Assembly: GCA_035041965.1 (NCBI GenBank)
Contig: JAPYMA010000303.1
Coordinates: 57,847-121,846 of the forward strand
DNA from: Anisakis pegreffii
Taxonomy: Eukaryota; Nematoda; Chromadorea; Rhabditida; Anisakidae
Direction: 5' to 3'
Length of the DNA stretch: 64,000 nt
Shown one piece after another: positions 53,420 to 63,260 of this stretch. How positions within the stretch are numbered: the stretch's first letter is position 1; the number at the start of each line of letters is the position of its first letter. A program made the translations under genes and the position numbers. A model generated the notes under the pieces. That model was not told the origin of the DNA. It saw only the letters and a list, made by a program, of their open reading frames with translations, and did not search any database.

Positions 53420-54950
53420 TCGCCCGAAGCATACATGCTTTTCTGAAATTCGAGAATCTGAGGAATCGACGGTGTAAAGGAACCATTATGCTATTGGGCA
53501 AGCATGACAAGACCGATTTTTCGAATACGGTAACCCTCATATTGCCGCGCCAATGAATACATTGATCAATAGAAATACATTGTATTGAAACGAGCGAAAG
53601 CGAGCCACTTGAGTTACGTTCAGAAAATCGGCTACATCTCCTCAAGTAAGCAAAATCGCCCGACAACATATATACACTTCTGAAAGCAGAGAATATGACG
53701 AATCTAATGATGTGAAAAAATTGCCATGTTACTGGGCAAAGCTGAGGACTCGGTTAGTTTGAAGATGGTGATCCTAATGCCACTATAGCAATGAACGCAT
53801 TGATCAATGGTGATACATTTACATGAAATGCGTTCAGAAAATAGCCATATCTTCTCAAGAAAGCGGAATTGCTCAGCAAGATATATGTTTTTCTGAATGT
53901 AGAGATTCAGATGGATCGAATGATGCACAATGTGTTACTGGGCAAACTTCAGAATACGGTAGGCCCGAAGATGGAAAACCGTATAGTATATAGAATATGG
54001 CTATATTTCCTCATGTAATCATAATTGTTCGGCAAAATATATGATATTCTGAACGTAGAGATTCTGAGCAATTGAACGGAGCGAAGAAATTCATATGTTA
54101 CTGGGCAAAGTTGAGAGTACGGTTACCTTGAATTTGGTAAAGATGGTAACGTCTATAGAGCAATAGTAATGTGCTGATATTGATAGAATGTATGTGAATG
54201 AGCGACTTTGCGCTTGCTGTTAACATAGCTTTATGAAAATAGCCATGTCTTCCCAAGAAAGAGGAATTGCGAAACAAGATATATGTTTTTCTGAATGTGG
54301 AGATTCAGATGGATCGAATTCAGATGGATCGAAATTGCCATATCTCCACTTAGAGGCGGAATTTTTCGGCAAAATTTTCATTTTCAGGAAGCAGAGATTC
54401 TGCTCGATCGAATGATGTACAAACATCAATATGTTGCCTGGAAAACCTGAGAAGACGGTTGGCTTGATTACATCAAAACTATATTTCTGTATTAATGTAT
54501 AACATCTAATGATGTGTAGTGATACAATGCATTTCAATGAGCACCACTGCGCTAGTTCAGATAGCTTTAATAAAATAGCTATATCTCATCAACTAAGCAG
54601 AATCGCACGACAAAATATATATATTTCTGAATCCAGAGATTCTCCTCAATCGACTGGTGTGAAGAAATTGATCTTTTACTGGTCAAAGCTGAGAGTACGG
54701 TAGGTCTGATTGAATGCGGCAACCCCTATAGTATCAAATAGATGGCTATATCTCCTTGTAGAGGCAAAATTTCTCGACGAATGTTTCATTTCCAGAAAGC
54801 GGTGATTCTTTTCGATCGAATGATGTAAAAACATCAATATGTTGCCCGGCAAACCTGTGAAGACGGATATCAAAACTATATTTCTGTAGTAATGTATAGT
54901 ATATATTGATCTATAGTGATACACTGATACGTTATTATCATCAACGCCAG
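53420..54950 (-). repeat. Irregular tandem array of a dispersed ~160-330-bp repeat, about seven copies
   Basis: Copies are marked by a core like TTACTGGGCAAAGCTGAGAG at about 53491, 53729, 53936, 54099, 54434, 54676 and 54841. Each is associated with CTATATCTCCTCAAG, CAAAATCGCCCGACAACATA, TCTGAA..AGAGATTCTGA, GATCGAATGATGTGAA and a tail like GTGATACAATGCATTTCAAT. Spacing is uneven because units are partly deleted. No open frame is maintained. Strand is given relative to the copies at 40.1-40.6 kb. Confidence 0.85.
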
Positions 54951-55363
54951 TTGTACGTGAATATCACGTTCGATTGATTCCTTTTTGCTTATTCGTTCAT
55001 CGCTTTCGGCGATTATCAACCTTTCGTCTTTCTTTCATTCAAGTCTATCTTTCAGTTCATGTCGCAGGCCCTGTTATGTGAATGCAAGGTTCTTCTATCT
55101 CTCCCCGACTCGTGAAACACCGTTCAGGTTTGTGGTATACGCTTTCATTAGCAATGTTAATATATATCGCTCACACTGCCACGTTCCTTTCATTACGTAA
55201 TCAACCTAGCAGAGTTGCACCTGGTCTGTATGTGTCAATTCAACAAATTTGTAGATTACGTAAACAAATATCGTTTATTAATGGAAAGACAACGGTATAT
55301 CCAAAAAGAAATTATTCGCGCATTGATTTCCATTGAATCGGATCGTTTCTGTCGCCATGAAAA
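54951..55363. other. Gap between the repeat array and the ShKT gene
   Basis: It contains only short frames and no clear feature. It is presumably the 3' flank of the minus-strand ShKT gene. Confidence 0.5.
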
Positions 55364-56590
55364 TTAACAAAGTAGGCACGTCTTTCTGCAGTATCTTTTC
55401 GCGTATGCTTGTTTCTTATAGCAGTCGCCGTCTAGACGAACGCGGGTGCAATCTTTCCATTTGTCTTTGCAATCTGAAATGATAATCAGTCATATGCTGA
55501 ACTGAGATGTCACGAAAGGCTGCGAGTGTGTTTGCAGTTGTCATATTAAAAAATTAAAGTTAGTTAACAGACTCTTCCTTCGGTGATGTATGACATCGAG
55601 CCCAGAAGTTTTATTTATATATAATCACGGAGTCAAAAGCACAGTCAATTTCTGTCTATTAAAGCCTTCTCACATTAAACATATCAATTCATTCCAAACA
55701 GTGTGATCCAGCGATGATCACGTAAAATCTTAAATTCTTAAGAATAAACATAGCTTTTAGATAGTTTCCAATTCCACTATGAAATAAGGAATTCGATTTC
55801 GATTAAGATTAACCAAAAGTACCCACATGGACCTATGATACCCAGTAGCCATGATTGGCCAAAAGTGATAGTTTCACGCATCCGATTCAAATCATTAATT
55901 TGTTGTGAGCAGAGAATACCTTTTGTTGGACATTTTTCACATGTTTTCGTGCATCTGAATTTGTTGTTGCCTACATCGCATCTGCCAGTCGCTTTCACAT
56001 AAGCGCAATCGCCATCCCTGTCCCTGCATTCTGAAATATTCAGCAAACATATAAAATGCCCTCAATCGCGCATCCAACCAAATACTAATCGCAAGTATCG
56101 TTCAATAGTGCTCATTTTAAATGACATGAAATGTGGTTTATTCATCATTTTGGTGCAAGTGAAATTCTCTTTGTGATTACATCGTTGATAATGCAATCCC
56201 ACAGTCCCACATTAATACTTATGACATTTCACACTACGGAATATTTTCCAAAATATGCCGTAAGTATTTTGTACTATCAAATGTGAGTTGAACTCAATTT
56301 CGCCTGAGCTGAATTCAAAACTTACCGTCCACAAGAGGGCAGGAACCACAAAGTTCTCTGCACTGCTGTTCTTTTTGCTCTGTTCCTTCTGAAAATGCAG
56401 ATTTTTGATCTTGAACAAACTGAAGCATTGAATCCATGAAGCAATTTTGTTTGAGAAAAAGAATCCACTTGAATCCTTCTTCCATGTGGAATAATTTCAT
56501 AACTTAAACGAAAAAAAGATTGTTGAACACAATACCTTGTGCTATAACAAAAGTGATGATTAGTGCAGTTACAACGAGGAAACGCAACAT
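55364..56590 (-). CDS. Small secreted protein with ShKT domains
   Basis: Four exons in transcript order: 56536-56590, 56326-56502, 55920-56030 and 55364-55473 (TAA). All introns are phase 1, giving about 150 residues. Exon 1 is a signal peptide (MLRFLVVTALIITFVIAQ). Exons 3 and 4 each encode one six-cysteine ShKT domain: exon 3 has C-x6-C-x8-C-x8-C-x3-C-x2-C ending CTKTCEKC, and exon 4 has the same plan ending CRKTCLLC at the very C-terminus. Exon 2 encodes about 59 residues with only four cysteines, the last three in CRELCGSC, so it looks like a diverged or incomplete ShKT unit. Its acceptor is TTTAAG. ShKT domains are common in secreted nematode proteins and often modulate ion channels or accompany enzymes, but this protein has no enzyme domain. 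Function unknown. Exon-per-domain phase-1 structure suggests growth by exon duplication. Confidence 0.85.
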
Positions 56591-56879
56591 GTTTGATGTT
56601 CTGAAGATAACAAAAGACAAATTATTTCCTTATAGACGCCCCAGAGTTTTTTTTTAAAAACAAGATTACTTTACCCACAACGCACTGAATTAGGCTAAAC
56701 AAATGTGGCAGAAGTTCAACGCGAAACCATGCATTATGAATATCTCGTAGCATAATATGGTAACTGTTAGGAAATACTAAAATAATAGGCCTTAATGAAA
56801 TGGAAAGAGCTTCATGTTAAGGCGACGAAACTTGCGGACAAACTGGATGCAATGCACCTAAATGGTCTTTAGAAAATTA
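56591..56879. promoter_or_regulatory. Presumed promoter region of the ShKT gene
   Basis: This lies between the ShKT start codon and the second segmental-duplication copy. A CTTCAG trimer lies about 10 bases before the ATG and could be a trans-splice acceptor. No other motif was identified, so the assignment is positional only. Confidence 0.35.
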
Positions 56880-57966
56880 TCATTTTTGAATTGGATGCAG
56901 CGTTGAGCAAACAGATGAATGATCGACGCGAAATTTGTTTTCATAGCTGACATTAAAAAGCCGAAACGATGTTGATCGTTACCATCGTTCAGTTGTGAAT
57001 CAGTTCAATTCGAGCGAATGTTTACTTTTTACTCCATTATATGCCCTACCATATGTACCTTCAAATTCAAAGCGTTTTCATTCTCTTCAAAAATTAAATT
57101 TTTCGCTGTCATACTACCAGATCAACATGTCGCTTGCTACTGATTCACATGCAATAAAATCAGAAGATTACTGGAGATCCACTATATCCCATTCTCTTGA
57201 GAAACTCTTTTTTTTCTCCAGAGGCAATGACCACTGGAAACGAAAAGTGATCATTGTGCCGTGCGAGAATAGGATGACTATGCGATTTTGCCTTAGAATG
57301 TGTCTCCGAGGATTGTTATTGTTACTTACACATCGAGCGGTTGTTTTGTTGATCGCGGTTAGCGATCGGCGGAATGCTTATTTTGTAGACTTATGAATAT
57401 TTATTGGATTGATATTTGGCTACGTTTAATTGTGCAAATTGTTCACGGCAACTAATTAAATACTCGGTTGTACTCACTTGGCCTGCTCGCCTAGCCAGCG
57501 GGGTGGCTACAATCAAGGCTAAAACAGTGCGAACGGAAACGCGAGCATTGTGGCCAGCAACGTTACAAACGTTTGATAGCCTGGCCAATCCAGGTAATCC
57601 AGGTATATGTCTCCGAGACTAACGTCCACAAATTTCTGAAGAATTTCTCAATGTGTTTCTAGCGCTGCTTTTTTCTTCCGAATACGGCTTCAATTGATCA
57701 ACTTTTAGAATCATTTCGAAATGCTCACAGCATTGCACTTGATTCGTTTCGCTTGTTATAGACTAAAATATCAACTCATTTATCACACCACTCTAAAGTA
57801 AACATTGACAACAATGTGCATGTGAAGCGTAATTTGAAAACTTTATCCACGAATTCAATATACATTACTGCTTCGATAATATCTGAATTAGCACACTTAA
57901 TGAAACAAAATTCGCCACATCCCTAAAGGTACATCGTGAAATAACAACGAAACCAATCAAAACATA
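56880..57966 (+). repeat. Segmental duplication, copy 2, interrupted by an insertion
   Basis: This is homologous to 52540-53408 in direct orientation. It lacks the roughly 110-bp piece present after AATGATCGA in copy 1, but carries a 297-bp insertion at 57311-57607. The two copies flank the tandem array and the ShKT gene, 4.3 kb apart. Confidence 0.9.
57311..57607 (-). mobile_element. 297-bp insertion with 10-bp target duplication (probable short retroelement fragment)
   Basis: Comparison with the uninterrupted copy 1 shows exactly where this DNA entered: TGTCTCCGAG occurs on both sides (57301-57310 and 57608-57617) but once in copy 1. The ends have no inverted repeats. Read on minus, the 3' end is GTAACAATAACAATC, a short tandem-repeat tail like those of some non-LTR elements and SINEs. 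The insert is GC-richer than its surroundings and keeps a frame of about 70 codons open (ARLSNVCNVAGHNARVSVRT and beyond) that I do not recognise. The class of element is an inference. The insertion itself is directly visible. Confidence 0.75.
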
Positions 57967-58390
57967 AGCAATTCTTTCAAATAAAAACAACGATGACAAT
58001 ATAATAAAATATGCACACAATTTTCACTAATAAAGCAAAACGCGTATAGAATCACGACAAATCGCGAGAAAACGACGACAAAGATTGCAGTGAGCCTCAA
58101 ACCGTTACCCTGAAGTTGTACTCAAACTGTTTCAAAAAATCATTCTCAATTCGAATGAACAACTCAACAAACTGTCTCAACTAAGAATCGGTTTTTTGCG
58201 AATAACACTTTCAAAACGCAGCTAAGCGATTACATCAGAAATCTCACCGTTTTGCATAAATACGACACAAGGAAAATCAGACGGATTGTCGAGCAATCAG
58301 CAACAATACGAACAAAAATCACTTCCGATCGGAGACAAACAAATGAGAGATTTAGAATATTGTGATTTTTCCAGAATATTCTGAATAAAT
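57967..58390. other. Downstream flank of mrps-25
   Basis: AT-rich DNA with no recognised feature between the duplication and the mrps-25 stop codon. It presumably contains the mrps-25 3' untranslated region. Confidence 0.6.
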
Positions 58391-59552
58391 CTAGAGAATA
58401 TTGTGATTCCATCGCCATTTGCCACGTAAATATTGCGGTGCACGTAGAAGTGACGTGCACGGGTGCTGTCCTTGAACCTCACACATGCACTGTCGTTCAC
58501 ATTTACTGCCGAAAGAGGCCGGATTACGTTCGAAAATAGCCTCAAGTCGTTCCCTCTTACGAACCAACTCTGTCTTGCCCAGCGTCCCCTGCAACATCTC
58601 AACGATTTCTTCACGACTTCGACCCTCCAAATCGAATAACACTTCACGACCATCTTCTGAAATAAGACACAAAGTATACATTCAGTTTTGTGTTCGATCT
58701 TCATTTGCAATCGTAAAACTATTATTGCAAAATTGTTTCAGAACTTCTTCTTTCAGCCGACACCATTCATAAGATGATTATAAATGGTTCAAAATTAGCG
58801 ACTAGCTTCCCGCTCACAATTGTGCCACATCGCATTGTTTTTGATTATGTATTGCTTACAACTGAGCCGCAGTTTATAGGCTTGCAGAAGTTTTAGTATT
58901 GGAACGTACGAGTAGAATATTGACGAAACTTGATCTGATGAATACAAAGTGAAACAGAAGACTTCGATAGGTATTCCTGTATGGAAACAACACTGATTGA
59001 AATAAAACAAGGAACGAACTTAAGAAAGCCTGAGCGAATGGAATAACTGTCAGATCGACATGCTTCACCAACTGAACTTTGGGATTGTGATACTGAAGCT
59101 GAGCCCAGTGCCAGAAAACAAACTCTCTGGCTCCTTTTTGCGCTTCTGTGGGACGACGATTGTAGCCAAACGATAGAACCTAAAAATGCTAATCAATTCT
59201 AAAAAATAAATGAACCTAAAAAGCAGCTACCGGACAACGGAAAGCGATCAAAACTTTCAACGTGTTAACTTATTTCCGAAATATCCCATCATACAGGCCA
59301 TTTAAGAACAGGCGACTAGTAAAAAACCGTTAAGATGTTATGTCGAAGGTAAAGAGTATCACCATGTCGAAGGTAATGATGGTTCTCATAACAGAAAACC
59401 ACAAATCCATGAAATATGCGAATATCAAATGCTTGAAAATAAACTAAACATTGTCTTCGACTTACCTGAACATTATCTCGGAAGTGTATCTTGCCTCTAT
59501 GCAAATAAAGGAACGTCCGCCGAAGCGGCATCGTTCCGTGCATGAAAGGCAT
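58391..59552 (-). CDS. mrps-25: Mitochondrial ribosomal protein mS25 (MRPS25)
   Basis: A component of the small mitochondrial ribosomal subunit. Three exons in transcript order: 59466-59552, 59020-59179 and 58391-58656 (TAG). They give 170 residues (human 173), with consistent phases. The start MPFMHGTMPLRRTFLYLHRG matches the family N-terminus. Exon 2 has GAREFVFWHWAQLQYHNPKV and QLVKHVDLT, and exon 3 has DGREVLFDLEGRSREEIVEM. The C-terminal part keeps the family cysteines (SKCERQCMCEVQGQHPC) that in mS25 relatives bind metal, and ends near YLRGKWRW. A TTGATTGCAG acceptor at 59566-59575 lies 13 bases before the ATG, a likely trans-splice or leader-intron site. The frame stays open about 68 codons upstream of the ATG (to 59756), but the family start argues against using it. 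AIMP2 lies 0.9 kb upstream on the same strand. Confidence 0.95.
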
Positions 59553-59568
59553 ATCCTCTTTCAATCTG

Positions 59569-60477
59569 CAATCAAAACCAATCATAAAATGCCAATGCTT
59601 TTTGATTTTGCTATCAACTGACGACAACATCCAACATGACTGCATAATCGCAATTGCGACACTACCCAGATCCGCAGCATTACGACATTCATTATCAGCT
59701 GCTTCAAAATTCCGATCAACCGTGCAGTTTTCAATAGTTAAGCAGTACAACCGCAACTTCTCAAAACTTCAAACTCTAGCCAACAGCAAAACATTACCAT
59801 TTGTAGTAACATTCAAAAACTGCTCATCGAAAACAATTTATTGTTCGCTTTGACGAAACAACTAATTGGGAGGTTTGATTGTTTCCTTCCCCTTTTCAAT
59901 AGCTTCATCATTTGCTTTTGATGTCAGAGCCATTCTAAGTTCGGGAACTTTTTGAATTTGTGAAAAAACACTTTGAGATTATCATTATAAACATTAATGT
60001 CACTCCTACTCAAGTGCTCTGCATGTGCCATTATCACAACGTGACTTCAAGGAACATTCATGTTTTCGAAGAAATAATTACGCAGATGATCAATGTGAAA
60101 CAGCATTCGCGTTGATGCGAAAAACAAACGAACGCAAAACTTAATCAACAACAAAATTTATTAATTGTTGCGTTCAACCATTCAATATTGCTTCAACCAC
60201 TGGTACATTATAAATATGACTCTGTGAAAACAAATCGTGACCATCACAGTAATAAAACAATTGCAAAATCAACAAAATCTTATCATAACAACTTTTCTGT
60301 GCAAAACACCGACAGAAAAAAACAATAACTTAATGTAAGTATACGACAAATGCTGATTGGTTCTTTAACAGTAACGATGTCAGAGCGTTAAACTTCTCAA
60401 AGAAGAACCCTATCAGTCTAATACTGTCGTTTTCACAAGTACAATTCAATTTGATTTTTGGAATTAGACTGGTCGAA
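59569..60477. other. Spacer between AIMP2 and mrps-25
   Basis: No independent gene is supported. The part next to mrps-25 (to 59756) is an open minus frame reading FEAADNECRNAADLGSVAIA, which runs in frame into mrps-25. It could be an unused leader, an alternative N-terminus or chance. The rest is AT-rich and contains the presumed AIMP2 3' end. Confidence 0.5.
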
Positions 60478-62211
60478 CTAACACAGAGCCATAGCTTGCC
60501 CCATTCTAGCCAACCACATTTCAACATTACTCGCGTAATATGCGCCGTTCTTATCAACCACAGATTTCAAGATCACATCGGCTATAGTTGCAAAGCTTGC
60601 ACTAGCCAAATAATCACTTCTACTCAACGCTGGATTCATCTCACGGCATACCTCCTCATGACCAATACGACCCATAACACACTGCTGTGCCATCAGAAGC
60701 CACTTGTCGACGTGTGTCGATAGGGATGCATGAGTTGAATCAAATGTGTAGAGACCCAACAATGCGCCCAGCAACTTCCAAATTGCAATGCGACCACTTA
60801 CTGTTGCAATGCCATCACCGATGATTGCTGACGGAATTGCTGAACCTTGAAATGAATATCATATAAACGTATAACTGAATTACTAAAATCTTCATTCCCA
60901 ACCTTACATCATTTTAACAAAAGAAAATCACTCCATTCAGACACTTCAAATTGGTGATAGTCAAGAAATACTTCACTCCAACTACAACACAAAAACCACT
61001 CAACGGAAGAGTCAATACACAGTTAAACCAACCGTTATCAATGAGTTCAATTTGCACGGTGCATTTCGGCTGTTTTGCAGAGCATTTATTCGTTAGATGA
61101 CCCTTGAAAACAACTGAACGATTCGCTGCGATCATCGACAAATGCGTCAGCCAATGGCGGTCCGACTCTGGCACACGCAGAGAAACATTTGTTGGCAATG
61201 TGTTGTTTGTTTGGAATTCGGCTAATACTGGCGGAAGGCACGGACGTAACGATTGACCGGTGATAACACTCTCGCTATATTCCTGCAAATAAGACAAGTA
61301 GAGGTGGTCGTATGCCAGATACCACTTTCAACTGAGCTAAAGTGTTAAGTTTTATCAAAACTTCATTCACACCTCGTTATTCTAGTTCTATCGACATGAA
61401 AGTCGATGACTCATGAAAAATGACTCGATTATTTGGTAGAAAACGTACACTGTGATAGGAGAATATGCTTTTTGGTGTTTTTGTTATCGGTTGTTTGGCA
61501 GTAACGGTTTTGACGGCAGCTGTCTGCGGATGTGCATTTGCATCAGGAGATTTGCGCTTCCGATTGGGATCGTTGGCGAGTGCTGCGTTGATTCGGTTGA
61601 TGAACTCGTTCAGCTCTTCGATTAATGCCAACTGCTTCTGTTCTAACATCTGAACAGGATCCAAATTCGGAGCCAACGTGGTTTGTTCGTTGCCCACTAA
61701 TACTCCGCCATTCGCTGTTCCCGCTATTCCTGAACATTCTCAGTAATGGACATTTCAGGTATCGAACATGAATGAGCAGGAAACTATGATGATGGACTGA
61801 CACAAAGTGCTCTTCTCTAAGTCAATATAATATTAGGTTCATTGATACTTTCAACAAGTCTGCACACGTGTATATACCTTAACTGTCCGAACGGCAGTCC
61901 CTAGACAAATTTTCGACTCAAAAATGCTGAGAAAGTAAATGTAGAAATAAACTTGGTTTACCAAATTTTACGTAAATCCTTATCCAAATACATAAATCGT
62001 ATCATAGAAGGTATACTGAGTACATCACCAATTTGCTCATAACTTTCATCAATTCCAATAACGTTACAAGCAGCGAAAAAAAAACGCTTGAAAACAGAGT
62101 TTAGATAGATATAATACCTGGTGTGTCGGCATGATAATTGGGCAGAGAATAAACAATCGATGCGGGTTTCACCTGATCATGTAAGTCGAAATATGGTTTA
62201 ACCGTATACAT
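60478..62211 (-). CDS. aimp2: AIMP2 (p38), scaffold of the multi-tRNA-synthetase complex
   Basis: AIMP2 is a non-catalytic cytosolic scaffold that holds aminoacyl-tRNA synthetases together. Exons in transcript order: 62118-62211, 61449-61729, 61033-61282 and 60478-60845 (TAG/TGA-class stop at 60478-60480). They give about 330 residues (human 320). Exon 1 starts MYTVKPYFDLHDQV and has IVYSLPNYH, matching the human N-terminus that binds LysRS. Exon 2 has a leucine-zipper-like helix (LDPVQMLEQKQLALIEELNE) followed by a basic, Pro/Thr-rich linker. Exons 3-4 form the GST-like part, ending with HVDKWLLMAQQCVMGRIGHE, ALSRSDYLASASFATIADVI and NVEMWLARMGQAM, aligned by eye with human [38 protein letters not shown]. 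The exon 4 acceptor could be 60845 (TCAAG) or 60839 (TTCAG), a two-residue difference in phase. Identity is by recalled similarity, strongest at both ends. Confidence 0.88.
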
Positions 62212-62679
62212 GGCCGTCGTATTGTCGTGGTTCGCATACACGTTTTATTTCTACTCGTAAAACTAAACAGAGTTTTTAGAAATAGAAATGTTTAAATGAG
62301 TGCAAAAAAGATAAAACACGGCAACTAGAACATGTGAAATTTCTCTCGAAAATTTCGAGGAGATCGATGGATGCAGAGAACGTGTATTTGTTAATACTAA
62401 GCATATGTTCATGAGCTTGCACTAGAAGTGTTTGAAACAGAGTGGAACTTCAAGAACTTCAAGAAGGAGAGTTAAAAACTTAGTAAATCGAAATCACTTA
62501 TATAAAAGAAATTGGAGAAAGTATGATGCAATATGCGCACACAAGATAAGAACATATCGCCAACGATCAAAAATTCATATAGACAGAGTGCCACCGAAAT
62601 GAGGATTTATCGCACAGTGGAGAAGCGATAACATGTCACAGCTGATTACGGTATGACGGAAGCATTGTTGACGATGCAA
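62212..62679. promoter_or_regulatory. Presumed AIMP2 promoter and 5' flank
   Basis: AT-rich DNA upstream of the AIMP2 start codon and before the next repeat cluster. I see no definite element. The assignment is positional only. Confidence 0.35.
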
Positions 62680-63260
62680 ACTTTAGAAGATCGGCTATAT
62701 CTCCTCAAGCAAGGGAAATCGCTGGACAACAAAAAACATTTCTGAAAGTAGAGAAACTGGGGAATTTAATGATGTGAAGAATTAAATTATACATTACACA
62801 CTATAGTGGTTGCCATCTTGAAGTTTTTGTTACTCTCAGGTTTGGCCAGCAACATATCAATTTTTCTACAACGTTCAATTTGTAAGAACCTCGAGACTCA
62901 GAATATTATATATTTTGCTGAGTAATTTTGCCTGCATGAAGAGATATAGCTAATTTCTTGAAGATATCTCAACTAGCGCAGTGGTGCTCATTTATTTGCA
63001 TTCTATCACAAGAATTCGATCTTTACGTTGCTATTGATACCAGTAGAAACACCATCGGTAATACTTAATCAAGTTTAATGTCCTCTGCTTTACACTGTAA
63101 CACGATTGTTTCTCCGCACCATCGGATTTTCAGGTTCTCTACTTTCAGAACATTACAGATGCTGTTAGACGATTTTATTGATAACAAATAATCATAATGA
63201 ATTTCAGAAGTCATCTCAAGTAGCTCAGTGGCTCATTCCAGTCATTTAAATGTGCGTTGA
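62680..63260. repeat. Head-to-head pair of the dispersed repeat
   Basis: The left half reads like the 53.4-54.9 kb copies (GGCTATATCTCCTCAAGCAA, AATCGCTGGACAAC, TTTCTGAAAGTAGAGAAACT, TTTAATGATGTGAAGAATT). From about 62800 the sequence reads in the opposite sense, like the 40.1-kb units (GCCATCTTGAAGTTTTTGTT, CTCTCAGGTTTGGCCAGCAA, CATATCAATTTTTCT), and continues with further degenerate copies to about 63260. Non-coding. Confidence 0.75.

Noticed and set aside
55777..56046. Reading the exon 3 ShKT frame onward into the intron as one long exon
   Set aside because: The extension past the GTATTC donor loses the cysteine pattern, and the phase-1 splice to the last exon restores a second perfect ShKT domain.
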